In this document: positions 1 to 11,479 of the stretch, piece by piece
Position numbering within the stretch: the first letter of the stretch is position 1
Layout of the letters: every line of letters starts with the position of its first letter
Source: Blasia pusilla
Lineage: Eukaryota; Marchantiophyta; Marchantiopsida; Blasiales
Direction: 5' to 3'
Length of the DNA stretch: 64,000 nt
Assembly: GCA_050084515.1 (NCBI GenBank)
Contig: CM114273.1
Coordinates: 20,398,001 to 20,462,000 of the forward strand
Position numbers and translations under genes: made by a program
The notes under the pieces: generated by a model
Told to the model about the DNA's origin: nothing
Seen by the model: the letters and a program-made list of their open reading frames with translations, nothing else
Databases searched by the model: none

Positions 1-6
1 TATATA

Positions 7-25
7 TCTATACTATTATTGGAAA
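7..25 (+). mobile_element. Candidate Helitron 5' terminus
   Basis: The sequence TCTATACTATTATTGG follows an A at position 6. This is the typical plant Helitron start (A|TC, with a TCTATACTA-type end) and nearly equals the start of the complete mini-Helitron at 28710. No matching 3' end lies close by. The first plus-orientation 3' end I see is at 27877, so this could be the start of a very long element, an orphan end, or chance. Confidence 0.4.
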
Positions 26-1014
26 ATTTCTTTTTATTTTCCATCATTTTGGATGCATGACATGTTGCAAAATGAGCATTTTACATGCACGACACGTATG
101 AAAGAAAGATGCCATAATTTTTAAAATGCGTACAATTTGGATCCTTTTAACTTTAATGAGTAATTTACATTTCATGCATTGCATGGACATCTCACAAACA
201 GAGAAAATTATTTATATTTTTAACATTTTGGTAGCATTACCGGACACTCTGTCGGATGGCAAAAGGTAGAGAGGAAAGATATGCATTTGAAGTTCGAATA
301 TGAATTTAAAATCCATGCAGTGCATTATGGGAATCTTGCCAGTAGGTGAAATAACATAGCAGTAAGTAAAGAAAACCTGCCACCGATGTTATCGCTGTTA
401 GACCCATCCCAAAATGTATCGGAACCGGAAGGTGTCGTAGGTTCTGAAGATTTGTGTGTATGAAAAGAATGCACACCCCCTTTGAAAGGTTCCGGAGATT
501 TATGTGACTAGCACCACATTCCAACAGGATACCACCACTCTCGAGAAATTCTACGCCATTTCCGTTGTAACGACCATCGTAGTCGTGTCTCTGGCGTAAC
601 GAATCTTGAAGGTGAGGTTCAATTCTTGCTGCTCGTCCCTTCCAACGAGTACCACATAATAATTTTTGTTCGCCCTTTTACCTTTCGATATGGTGCACGC
701 AGTTGGCTCACGAGATCCTGTCAGCATCACAACTCGTCAAACCAATCAGAGAGCTTCCGGGTGGTGGTGATGATGATGAACCTGTAACGGAAGTACTCGA
801 TAACCCTACGTTCTCTCCGACTCTCCTCACAATGCCCACACGACAACTTCGTCTTCCGAACGGTCCATTGTGGTTTTGATTTCGAGAACTTGGAAGTTAG
901 AACCGGACAGGTCTTGAGAAAGTGTCTACTTGCGTCCGTCGAGACCAGCACCGAGGAACATGCTACGCCGTGCGAGAGGACAGCTTTCGGTACAAGCAAT
1001 CCTTTCACCGAAGT

Positions 1015-1045
1015 AATTAGGCCTTCGAAGTTCGAAGGCCTAATT
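1015..1045. repeat. Perfect 15-bp-arm palindrome
   Basis: The left arm 1015-1029 (AATTAGGCCTTCGAA) is exactly complementary to 1031-1045, with one base between. A near-perfect palindrome of this size could form a cruciform, or could mark the junction of an inverted duplication. It lies in no recognised element. Confidence 0.9.
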
Positions 1046-2865
1046 CCCTGCCTACCCTGTGCACTTTTTTGGGATAGGCAAAAAACGCTTCATGTACTGC
1101 TATTTCTGGGCACGTGTTCCCTTCTTCATAATTTGCGATGAATCCGACCTCCCGGCGCCTGGAATAGATTTGGGGGCCCGGTCAAGAGTTTGAAGAAGTT
1201 CTTCAATGGCAAATAGCTACACGTGATAATAAGCCAACGGTGGTGCTTCGTCCACCACTCGCCCCAAATTTAGAGCTTCTCCGATTTCGTCACCTCTAGC
1301 AGTTAGCTTGCGGAAGGAGGGTTCGACGTTTGAACCGAACTGTTTCTTTTCTTATTTCTAGAACCTTTTCCCACCCGATCCGTGGAGAATCGCGGGGGAT
1401 GTCGAAGGCTTCGTCTTCTCTGTGTGCGACATGCAACAAAAACCACGTAACGAAGAATAGGAACGGTAGCGTCTGACGTCCTCCACTTGCGAGTTTGGAT
1501 GACCGCCTTTTCCAAAATCCGCTGCTTCCGTGTTTCCAGCGAGGGCAAATCTGCGACACCAGTGCGAGCGAGCGAGCGTGGACGCATGACCGTCCTCCAT
1601 TCCCTCGGGAAGCGCACCCGCAGTCCTCGTCTTTGCAACGCCACTCCGCAACGAAAGTGGCGGGCATCCCGAACACGCACTCCTCCGCGGCACAACCTGT
1701 GCGTAGGGCGAACCCTGACGGAAAGGCAGCCTGTGATCACGCCAACGAGACACGCAGGAGTAGATGGGCCGCGCAGTCCTCGAAACGAAGGAAATTCCTT
1801 GCACATCCGAGCGACGGAATAGCCTCATCACTTCACCGTGTGCGGGAAGCACGCGTAACGACTTCTCATTTCTCTTCTTTTCCCCGGAAGTTCGTATTCC
1901 CAGTCGTGACGTCCAATCATGCGCTTGGACTGGCTGTCTGTCCGTCGCTCCTCCCGTCCGCGCGACAACGGAGGAGTCGGTGGATGGATGGATGCATGCT
2001 TCTGCCCGAGATGAGTCAACCTGCGCACAAACGGAAATCGGAAGAGCCGCCTGTTGACACCTGGACGGGCTTGTGGAAAGTGGGCGTTGTTTTCTCGCTT
2101 ATTTTGTCGTGCGTTACCCGTCTCCTTCTCGTTTAAGCAAGTCGTAGGGGGGGGAATCACATGGAACATGTCGCTGCGTTTGTGTGCAAAGGTCTTCACT
2201 ACAAAATCGGTGCCACGTACGGAATTCAAAATTCATTACTTATGAGATATAATGGTATTAAATGCCCTTGGCTGCGGATCTAAACCACCTTCTTTTGGGT
2301 TTTTGTAAATTGGAAAGAGAAAATGTCTGGCGTGAACAAAAGAGGACTAGGCACCCGACGACTTAAACTCTCTATGGTTATTTAATGAGGGATTAATCTA
2401 TTGCTGAACCGATCCTGAAATTGACCTCAAATTACATAATTTATGTTATTATGGTAGAGTGTTTTTATAATGTGTGCCTTCTTCAAGGCAAATGTTGTTT
2501 TTTCAATCTTGTTCTCCCCACTAACTTCTTTTGGAACCCGAGCTTTTGTTCTTTTCTTCGAACATGGGCACCGGTTAGTGGAATTGGTTGGAACCCCAAG
2601 GTGTAAGAAAGACATTTGTTCGAAAATCAAGATAGCACCCACATAGGAGTGTAGATGGGAACCTATTAGAAGGGGATGGCCCTTTTTTTTGGTTGTAAAG
2701 GGCAAACATTCAAAGGGAAACCTCCTCGAAAGAGGGGTTTCCTTTATTCATATTTCTCTCTTTTCTTGTGAAACATGATTCATTCCATTTACCCGATCAT
2801 CCGACAGCCCAATGAACTCAAGCTCTAACATTTTCGCACCTATACTCTCTGGATGAATGAAGAAA

Positions 2866-2869
<4 letters not shown>

Positions 2870-2901
<32 letters not shown>
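2870..2901. repeat. (TC)n microsatellite
   Basis: An uninterrupted dinucleotide TC run of about 32 bp. Confidence 0.97.
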
Positions 2902-2902
<1 letters not shown>

Positions 2903-5300
2903 GCATTTCCTCTGAGACGTCGAGCATGAAGATGGGAAAATTGAGGCATATTGTTTTCCTCTCTAACTTGCAATGGGTAACAAGCTATAGAGCCTCCATG
3001 AATCTCCAAAAAGAGTCCATGTACAAAGATCTCTAAAGATAGAAGGAAGGACCGCTTCCAACTCTATATCCCCTCCCTTATTAAAATGTCAAGTAAAAAG
3101 TATAAAACACACAAAAAAGTTGAAAATTTATTTCCCCTTATTTCCTCTCCCTTGATATGAATGCTCTATTTCTCCTTTGCTCTTATATTCAAAACTTCCT
3201 ACTTCAATCAAAATTTAGAAATCCTTTCCTTATTAGTGTTTTACCCTTTCTTTCTTTCTTGCTTCTCATATCTTATTGAAAATTCAACTCCATCTTTCCT
3301 CCAAAATTAGTAGTTTTATTGGCACTTAACAAGTGTCGAGTCATAACCAAAACAAAACTATTTTTTTTTCCGAAAAATATGTTAATATGGAAAAAGAAAA
3401 TAAATTCCACCAATAACTTTGGAAATAGGGAAATTTTGAAATGTAATGGAAGTAGATGGATTTATAGTCCTTAAATCCTCACATTGATGATGTTTTAGAT
3501 TTTGGTGGAATTCTCCATGCAATGCATGAAAAAAAATCTATCTGATTTCTTAATAAAATAATTTCCAAAAGAAAATTAAGAAAGAAAAAATTAACCAAAA
3601 TCTTAACTAAAATTCCACCAAACTTTTATAAGTTTTTAATAAAAAATAATTTATAAGATATTTTATATGAATTTTACAAAAAAATCCATTAAAAATTTCA
3701 ATTAGGTAATTCATTAAAATATTTACTTCAATCAAAAATATTATTTATATCATGGGCTCAAACTTATGGATGCCATATCTTCATTCTTAATGGCAAAATT
3801 GTAAAATAAAATTCATTTATTTAAAACCTCAAGTTAATTAGTATATTATTTTCATGTATGACTTTTGAATTAACTATGTTGGATTTAATTCTTGTAATTT
3901 CCCAATTTTAAAAATTCTCTTTTTCTCTTTGAAATCATTTCCATTGGTTTATGAAATAGTCTCTCATTCTTAATATTGTGCTTTTAACCTGGCATATAAA
4001 TCTACAAGGCTCGAAAATGGGGTACACATCTAACATTAAAATATCGTTAGCATCCTCTTCAATTTACTTTTAACTTTATGAATGAAAGTCATATTAATCT
4101 GGTCATTCATTCTGATGTAAGTAAGACGTTGAACCTCAATGATCCTAATGTGTAGATGAGGGTGTAGAAAAATGCTAGAAACCCATAATTGACGGAACAC
4201 GATTCTCATTCACATGTACACACCACAAAAATTTGTAATGAGAGGATGAGTGGGGATTGGTCGTCTTATCAATTATCTAAGGTATGTATAAGAGATGCAA
4301 CCATAATATTTGATTATAATAACGATGCTTAACTAGCCTTATTTAAGATAATTATGCATAAATGACTAACTAGGATAAAATTTTCCTAGTTTATGTGAGT
4401 ACCAAATGCAGTTATTGGTGTGACCATGGAGCTTCACCATAGTTTAATCTTCAATTCTTCCCATCAAGCGCATATCAATATGTCTCACACCTAAATTGTT
4501 CTTAAAAAATTCCAAACTTATCTATCGATAATCCCTTTGTAAAGATATAAATAATTCAATGATCTGTCCCTTTACATGCAATATCAATATATCTAGCAAA
4601 CACTCTCTCTTTCATGAAATAATGGTACATCTGTATATGCTTTGTTCAAGTATAAAACCCATGATTATTAGCAACATTACTACTATTAGTTGCATAAATT
4701 ACAATAGGTTATCAGTTACTGATATTAATTGCATAAAGTAATTGATGAAGCCACATCGTCTCTCTTTTTGGATTGGTTACTCATATGTTGTGTAACTGTA
4801 GATTTCTCCGTTGTGCACATACACAACGTTATACAAGATATATCGTTGTCACTGATTTCAAGCATATAAACATAAGATACCATACTCACTGATGATTTTG
4901 GAACACCAAGACAATCGTAAACCAAAATACATCCAATCTCCATCTTTCTCTTATGTCAAACTAAATCCACTCTTCTAACAAAAGGTATGGGTTACTCTTA
5001 AGGCAAGGAGTATTATAATTCTGTCGCCTAAGCCAAAAGATTCAACAAAGAGAGTATGAGTTTAAAAGATTTCTATATATAGGTATAATCCTCCCTCTCC
5101 CCAAACTCTCTCAACGATAATGGGTTCTCGTAGATTATCCTTCTCGTTCTTGTCTTGCTACGCGGCTATTGGGCTACTCTCCAAAGTGGAAATTCAACTA
5201 TGCTTATACTTTGAAATTCTCCAGAATAGAAAGTTCCTCAAGATGGCTCCAAATAAGCAAAGAAAAAACAAAGAAGAAACCTACTCTCTTAAGTAACCGA
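2902..5300. other. AT-rich intergenic DNA, no supported gene
   Basis: Stop codons are frequent in all frames and no domain is recognisable. The later part may include more eroded copia sequence continuous with the remnant at 5310, but I could not align it by eye. Confidence 0.5.
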
Positions 5301-5309
5301 GGCCTTAGT

Positions 5310-5700
5310 AGATAATGCTTGACCTCTTGAGGCTAGCCTTTCATCTACTTGAAAGCATTGCATGGATACTTGTTGATCCGTCATAAAACCAGTGATAACT
5401 TATGTGCAACCCAACTTATAACTACACTTTCCAAGGTAAGGAAATAACGAGATTTTGAGTGTTTATTAGACATGCTCCCTACCCAATCAACTTCTATGAA
5501 TCCATCAAATTATAAATTGGAGAAATTTCATCTTGAAGTCCAAATTGAACAAAGAACTTCACATCCTCCAAAATTAGTCTCATAACATCAAGATGAGGTT
5601 CTTAAGATACTTGCATAAAGTGGCTCATTAAGCCAACTACAAAGCTTAAGTCTGGTATGGTTATTGGGAGAGAAATCAAAATTTTGACCATGCGCTTGTA
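5310..5700 (-). pseudogene. Decayed Ty1/copia RT-RNase H fragment
   Basis: The minus-strand conceptual translation reads, in order, a block ending PDLSFVVGLMSHFMQ (the copia motif RPDxxFAVGxxSRFM), then EPHLDV, then further on KSRYFLTLESVVISW, which matches the copia RNase H block around TSGYVFxLGxxxISW. Several in-frame stops and at least one frame change interrupt it. In intact elements these blocks lie in the RNase H part of the Pol polyprotein. It is a dead remnant with no visible LTRs, older than the copia copy near 39 kb. Confidence 0.7.
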
Positions 5701-6095
5701 CTTATTGAAATCTATAATTCCTTAATACACTCTAAAATTCACACTATGATCTAGGCTTAGAGATTGCCTTGCTAGCCACTATAACATATTAAAAGTTCAT
5801 GAAGAGCATATTGTCATTATAGTAATCACATGCTCTCACCAATCTTAATAATCTTATGAATAAGGAAATAGTTGAGTTCTCTTAAGTTCTTCAAATCAGA
5901 TTCTATATGTAGTTTTAGTTTGACTTGTTGTTGTGCTCTACTGTTGTGTAGTTCAACCTCTATTCCTTGTTGTACGCAAACAGATTGCTACATAATGTAC
6001 ATCACTGCCATTCATCAATCTACAAACACTAGACTAACTCAATTATCCACGGAATACTACTATGGAGGCAAGTCGTTACTAAATAGTAATCTCAT

Positions 6096-6098
<3 letters not shown>

Positions 6099-6153
<55 letters not shown>
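6099..6153. repeat. (CT)n microsatellite
   Basis: An uninterrupted CT run of about 55 bp, the longest simple repeat in the window. Confidence 0.97.
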
Positions 6154-6156
<3 letters not shown>

Positions 6157-7231
6157 ATGGTTCACTAAGGAAACCCCACCTAGACCTTTCATTTTGGGCC
6201 ACAATCCAAACATGGGTTATGAATTGCGAACGTACGTTGACTAGTTACCTCCCAAGATGGATCGATAGAGTGTTCTTGGAGGTTTTGCAACTCCAAAATC
6301 TACAAATGCATCTTGGAGCCTTCCACAACCGTTGCATTTTATTTGTCTTCTTGGAAGCCTGTGACTTCAAGCGCTTCCGAATTTGACTCACTCAGTATGT
6401 CTAGCATTTATCTTGAATCTTTTTGTTTGGTGTCTCATTGTTATCTTGCCGCCCTTCGTGTTTAGTAACTGACTAGTCTTAATGTGTCACACCCTTCTTA
6501 ACTACTAACATGTTCCTTGTTTCTCAACCTTGAATTGGGTTTTGGCTAAAGGGTCTCACATCTTGCTTGCATTTCCCTTATTCTAGTGAGTAGCTAAGCC
6601 TTTTACAACCTAAGTCTAGTCTCAAGGCACACGTCCGTATCGACTAACATTTGTCTCGTAACGAGTTCTACAAACCTTCTTAGTCCCATAACTAGCTAGA
6701 TTAGGTTCCAAATTTGGTGAGTCGGATCAAGGTATGATAAGAAATTCTAATCCTAACCCTAACCAAACTCCAAAGTTACACTAATAATGGTCAAATAACT
6801 AGAATTGAGATGATCATGCTAAACTCACAAACCATGATGAAGATTCAAGAGAGAGCATTTTTCTAAAGGACATAGGCATTATAGAGAATCATGCTTGTGG
6901 CGCTTGAGAATTTACCAAATGCATAACATGAAGATTCATCGAGGTGTGCAACCATTTAGAGAGGAGGGTTTTGATAAAAAAAAATCAAGAGGTTCCATCA
7001 AAGAGAGTTTGTCTATCTATAGTAGATGATATCAAGATTTCGGATGGGATAGCAAGGTAGGCCATTTTGAGAGGATGTGAGGTTTTTCCATTTGATCTGA
7101 TATCTATATGTAACCTTGGTGTAGTGATGCAGTCCAATAGATCAAGGATGACCTATTGAAGATGAGGATAATATACAAGTTTAATTTTCTTGGTGGTTTG
7201 GGCCCATAGGTTAGCTAGGAATTTACTATTT

Positions 7232-7259
7232 AGAGAGAGAGAGAGAGAGAGAGAGAGAG
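7232..7259. repeat. (AG)n microsatellite
   Basis: An uninterrupted AG run of about 28 bp. Confidence 0.97.
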
Positions 7260-7599
7260 CGTTTGTTTTATGTTTGTATAAGACATAAATACAAAACTCA
7301 ATTTTGATGGAGACAAATTGATATCTTATCACCCCTTCATTTGGACTTTATGGTTGAATACATTAAGCTAGTTTTTTGTGTTTATTTATTAATGATAACA
7401 ATGTGCGTTATATAGTGATGTACATAAGTATGACAAATATGCGAGAATTCTTTTGAAGACATTCAGAATTATCGCGTTTAAGGAAATGATGTTGCAAATG
7501 CATTTTTTGTTATCATTGGTGAATCAAAAGATGTACAAGAGGTTAGGGAAAGTTAATATCCTTATATAATACAAGAATACTAGACATCAATTTTCTAAT

Positions 7600-8190
7600 A
7601 GGTTTGTTGAGTAGGTTCTCAAATAAACATTATGAGAATCATTGGAGAGTGGGGATGTGTGTGTTAAAGCATATGTAAGGTTCTATTGATGATGAAATAT
7701 CATATGGAGCAAGGATAAATAAAGAAGGCTTCCTCGATTTCGATTGAGTAAGAATTTTGGCTTCACAAAGATATGCACTTTTCAGTTATTTCCTTTTGGT
7801 TGGACAAGGGGATCTATTATGGGTTAGCAAGAAACAACCAAAAATGGCTCTTTTTTCTAGTAAGGCTAAGTAAAACATATTATGTTATGGTCATATGAAG
7901 CACTTTAGTTGAGAGGGATATCGAATGACATGGGAGTTGCACTAGATCAAGAGTACTACTATAATGTAGTGCGATAGTTGAAGTTGCATTACTATGGTAG
8001 ATAAGCATATGTTTCATGCTTGCACTAAACAAATTTAGATCAATAGCAGTTTATTTATTAGTTGAGTGAGAGGGAGGTCTTGGAGTTATTTTTTTTCCAA
8101 TAGATCATAATCAAGCAAACATCCTCACCAAAGATTTGAGTGGAGATCACCTTTGGCAACATTTGAAGCATTTTGGCATTGGTCCAAGAT
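7600..8190 (+). pseudogene. Decayed Ty1/copia RNase H and 3' end
   Basis: Plus-strand translation across several frames gives eroded copia blocks in the expected order. These are an NHW...VLKHM segment like the copia NPxxxHWxAVKxVLRYLKGT block; GDLLWVSKKQPKMALFSSKAK-like residues matching xxxSWxSKKQPxVALSSTEAEY; HACTKQI matching HARTKHIE; and finally NQANILTKDLSGDHLWQHLK, matching the end of copia Pol (DQxADILTKALSxxxFxxLR). Internal stops show it cannot be translated. It is followed about 50 bp downstream by a polypurine tract and an LTR start. It lies on the opposite strand to the copia remnant at 5.3-5.7 kb. Confidence 0.8.
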
Positions 8191-8230
8191 AGTAATTAAT
8201 TTTAGAATAGACATTGAGGCATACTTAGTT

Positions 8231-8520
8231 GAAGTAGGAGAGTGTTTTTAGAAGGATTTTGGCATATTTTGCATTAGGGTAGAAGGATTTTATTTAATTA
8301 TATAATAGACAGAAGAGGATCAAATATCCTATCAAATATGATTAAATCCTATAAGATTTTCATAGAGTTAAGGAATTCTTGTATATCAATTTTTATCCTT
8401 ATTCAAATTCCATAAAATCTGATTTGAGAAAATAGAGAAATATTAGACATTTTGCATGTTTAAAATTGATCTTACGTACAATAAAATTTTCACATTTTTT
8501 TGACATAGTACCAAAACATT
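8231..8520 (+). mobile_element. Copia polypurine tract and 3' LTR remnant
   Basis: GAAGTAGGAGAG at 8231-8242 looks like a polypurine tract placed directly before TGTTTTTAG, a TG-starting LTR edge, just downstream of the decayed copia RNase H. AT-rich sequence follows with a TATA-like stretch near 8300. The 3' edge of the LTR is not clear, so the end given is approximate. Confidence 0.5.
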
Positions 8521-8859
8521 GATTCTTTTGTGTGTTCTCTTCCCCTTACAAAAAGTAGACAATTACAATTTGTTGTTAAATCTCTCTTTGTTAGAAAAAA
8601 TAGTAGTTACTTTCTTTCCCTCCCATATTATAATTGTAAAAACCAAAAAAAGGAAAGTTTGCATATCCTTTTATGTTCAAATTTTTTCATTTTGTGAAGT
8701 TCTCCTTGGAAAAACAATCCAATTTTGTTCCCCTCCTTGCTTATATGCTATCTTTGTTATATTAATATCCACTAATATGATGCACGTGCTATCCATGGAT
8801 GAGGGAAAAAGTGTAGGTATGGGAGGAGGATTTTTAAACTTCATCCTATACCGGTAGAA

Positions 8860-8965
8860 TAGAGAGATTTGGGATTTAAACAAGAATTAAATTTAGGACT
8901 CTGTTAGTAGTATAGAGTATAGAGAGACGTGGGATTTAAACAAAAATTAAATTTAGGACAGATTT
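8860..8965. repeat. Two-copy tandem duplication of about 56 bp
   Basis: Two adjacent imperfect copies share the order AGAGAGA...GTGGGATTTAAACA...AATTAAATTTAGGAC, beginning near 8865 and 8921. The end of the first copy contains TAGTAGTATAGA, which resembles the reverse complement of a Helitron 5' end, but it lacks the expected flanking T. I do not call an element here. Confidence 0.75.
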
Positions 8966-10380
8966 TTAATATTAAAGACATAAAAGGGCATGACGTAGAT
9001 AATCTATGTTATTATTAAAAAATGCGGTTTTATTTGCAAACTTCCTAACAACTAATTACGGAATAAATTTATAAGAGCACTTGAAACTTATAAAAATTAG
9101 TCATGGAAAAAATATAAATGTCAGGAAGATATAAATTAAAAGCTTATTTTATTAACAAACAAGCAGGGAAGAAAAATGTTGCCCGGGTGACGTGTCCGCG
9201 ACCTTGTCCAAGGGCAAGACATTATGGGTCCATGATTACACGATCGCTGGTGGCGTACGTGGTGTGCTCGGAGTCGTGGGTCCGTTATTGCGAGAGCCAA
9301 GGATGTAGAACTGTGTTGGGTTGCTCGAACTGGTGTGCTCGGAATGCTGTGGGGACTCGGTTCGCACAGGCTGTTGTTGTGCGGAGGACGTGTTTATACG
9401 TGGTTGAATATATCGTCACGCGCGCCACCGTGGCCCTAGAAAACTATCGTCCTTTAAGCTTGGGACACGCCCGGCAACTTGACGTGGTTGGGTCTCTTCT
9501 TCTGCACCAGGGTGGCAGTTCTGGACCGACGCCATGGCATACAGGCAGGCTACTGATTCTGCGCAGCGTCTCCAGAGGGAACAAAATATCGGGACACCTC
9601 GCCGCTTCTGAGCAACGGCCGGTAATGGTCTCCTACCAATCGGTTGCAGGCGGTAAGAAGAAGAAGGAGACGGAATCTGACTGCTTTTCGATCCAGTTCA
9701 CCGGTTTTTACATAAGGCGACAATTAAGAAATAAGGACATCCCTGTTTTCTCCTTTTCTTCCCGAAGTCCTCTAGAGACACTTACCCATATCTCAGAAAT
9801 TTCAAAATCTGCCCGCTAGCCCTACGGAGAACCCTGGATCTAGCCTAGCATAGCCTCTACGGTATAGCACCCGAAGGGGAATATTTGCCAGACAGTAATC
9901 ATATGCCCAGTTATCCCCTCAACTGTGATCAGATTATCAGAGTCCAACTCCACGACGTGAATCGCGAGCAGGTGTTTTCACCCGACCATAATTTCACTGA
10001 GGGCGGATAGATAAATTCCCTCTATCGTGAGGTGAATTCGGTCGCCGTGGTGAATGAGTTAATTATGACATCTCTGCTGAGGCACGATACGGGTCGGGTC
10101 GGGTCGGGTCGGGTCACCTGCAGAGGAATAATATGAGATGACGTCACGGTGAGGTGGGGCAACACTTTAGGCAGATTTAGGCCCTTAGGGGCCTCGCGAG
10201 TATTCCTGCACTATTGCACTTAGTTCCTATGTGACAACCCCGATAAGTTGCAATCGACCCTATAAGTTACATGCGCGCAGTCCATGCATTCGAGTTTTGT
10301 CGGATTCAAAACATTCATGGTGAAGGTGGAAATACCGATAAATAGGGGGATCAGTCACAACCATGCGTGGGGGCCGGTGG
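8966..10380. other. Unassigned region with a 233-codon open frame
   Basis: A plus-strand frame is open from ATG 9118 to 9819. The translation has scattered Cys and Arg, no signal peptide, no domain I recognise and no nearby splice-linked exon. Base composition rises abruptly at about 9180 and falls after 10.4 kb. I treat this as an open frame of unknown status, probably not a gene. A (GGGTC)n run lies at its 3' side. Confidence 0.4.
10089..10116. repeat. (GGGTC)5 tandem repeat
   Basis: Five tandem copies of a 5-bp GGGTC unit. The G-runs are regularly spaced on one strand, so G-quadruplex formation is possible. Confidence 0.9.
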
Positions 10381-10399
10381 GGCTAGTCGTCCGTCAATG

Positions 10400-10581
10400 A
10401 AAATAAAATATATATATGTAGAAAAAGGATGGGAAACCCATCAGGATACAAATGAAATGAGGGGGCAAAGAGAGCCAAAAAAGAAATAGACCTCTAGAGG
10501 CCAAAACCGGTCCCAGGAGAAAGAAGGGGGCTTCCCCCTAATGACCAATATCACCACAGCAGAGACAATATGTTCAAATCA
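10400..10581 (-). mobile_element. Short retroposed repeat, copy A
   Basis: Read on the minus strand it ends with CCGGTTTTGGCC, TTGGCTCTCTTTG, CCCCCTCATTT, TTTGTATCCTGATGGG, TTCCCATCC and an AT-rich tail. The same string of blocks occurs in copies B and C. CCGTCAATG occurs at 10391-10399 and at 10582-10590, consistent with a 9-bp target-site duplication. The family looks like the 3' end of a non-LTR (LINE-like) retroposon or a SINE; no coding part is present. Copies A and B face each other about 0.8 kb apart. Confidence 0.55.
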
Positions 10582-11354
10582 CCGTCAATGGTCAAATCGC
10601 ACACACGCGGTCCAGAGTCCAGACTTCAGAGGTCCGCTTAGCAGTTACTTCCTGGTCACGGAGCGATTGCCTCGTTTGTTTTTGCCGCACTTGAACGAAC
10701 GATGGCGGTCCAAATTCCGTCCAATCCTCGAGAAATCTGCCGCTAGCAGCACAGATTGCCACGGACACAAATTTGTTTCACTTCGTTTCAATCGTGACAG
10801 TGCATGCCAGCCTGGAGAGGAGTCCTAACCTGTGTACATCCCCACTGTGGGAGTGCAGCAAGCTCGTGTGGAAGACGCTATGTGCAGAAGTGGCAAAGGG
10901 TAACCATCACAGGAATAGGGAAGGCAATTGTCACATGCTAAATTAGTCATATCCGGTTACCGAGCGCGTGCTGCTTACTTTGCTTCCTAGTTGCTTCCTT
11001 GCTGCTCAAAGTTGTAATTCTAATCGGTGTCCTGGACTCATCTCCCGCCAGTCGAACCGCTGGCAGAAACTTGACGACCGAATTTCGTCTCACGGTTGCA
11101 CTTGACTTGCAACGATGCATGTTCACATTCAAAGGCTCAGATTGTCAACTTCTTTGAGAAATCTAACCTGTGTAACTCCTCCATGAGGTAGTGGCGCATT
11201 AAAATCTTCGTCGAAACCTTGGCGGGACATGCAGCAGGGTCGTGCGGTAGACGCAGTTTACAAAGTGATATTGAAGTATATGATCCTAACGGCAACTACA
11301 GCAGTTGTCACAGATTACATTCAATGAAGGTCACACCGTCACATCACCCGCAAG

Positions 11355-11466
11355 GCCCCCTTCTGTCTCTTCGGGGCCGGTTTTGGCCCTTGGGGTTTTT
11401 TGGCTCTCGTTTGTATCCTGACAGATTTCCCATCCTATTTTCTATTTAAATTTTATATTCTGGTGG
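11355..11466 (+). mobile_element. Short retroposed repeat, copy B, with target-site duplication
   Basis: This 112-bp insert is bounded by the 13-bp direct repeat CATCACCCGCAAG (11342-11354 and 11467-11479). It carries GGGGCCGGTTTTGGCC, a GGCTCTCGTTTGTATCCTGA block, TTTCCCATCC and an AT-rich tail, matching copies A and C. A long target-site duplication plus an AT-rich 3' tail is the mark of target-primed retroposition, so this is a short, probably 5'-truncated LINE or a SINE. Confidence 0.75.
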
Positions 11467-11479
11467 CATCACCCGCAAG

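Larger units (their letters stand above)
1..2869. other. Intergenic DNA, no supported gene
   Basis: The first 0.7 kb is AT-rich. From about 1.15 to 2.15 kb the DNA is more GC-rich and open in several overlapping frames on both strands, the longest being 213 codons (1495-2136, plus). None of these translations shows a recognisable domain, and their mutual overlap suggests a stop-poor GC-rich segment rather than a gene. A perfect palindrome lies at 1015-1045 and a Helitron-like 5' end at position 7; both are listed separately. Confidence 0.5.

Noticed and set aside
1303-2136. Several overlapping open frames of 126-213 codons on both strands
   Set aside because: They overlap in up to five frames, which is expected in a stop-poor GC-rich segment; no domain is recognised.
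6748-6772. Telomere-like CCTAACCCTAACC
   Set aside because: Only about two units; not an interstitial telomeric array.
8890-8925. Helitron 5' end on the minus strand (TCTATACTACTAAC)
   Set aside because: The base before TC is C rather than A and no hairpin plus CTAG end was found at lower coordinates; it is better explained by the local tandem duplication.
9118-9819. 233-codon plus-strand open frame
   Set aside because: No domain, unusual composition and no splice-linked or transcript-like context. It is kept only as part of an unassigned region.
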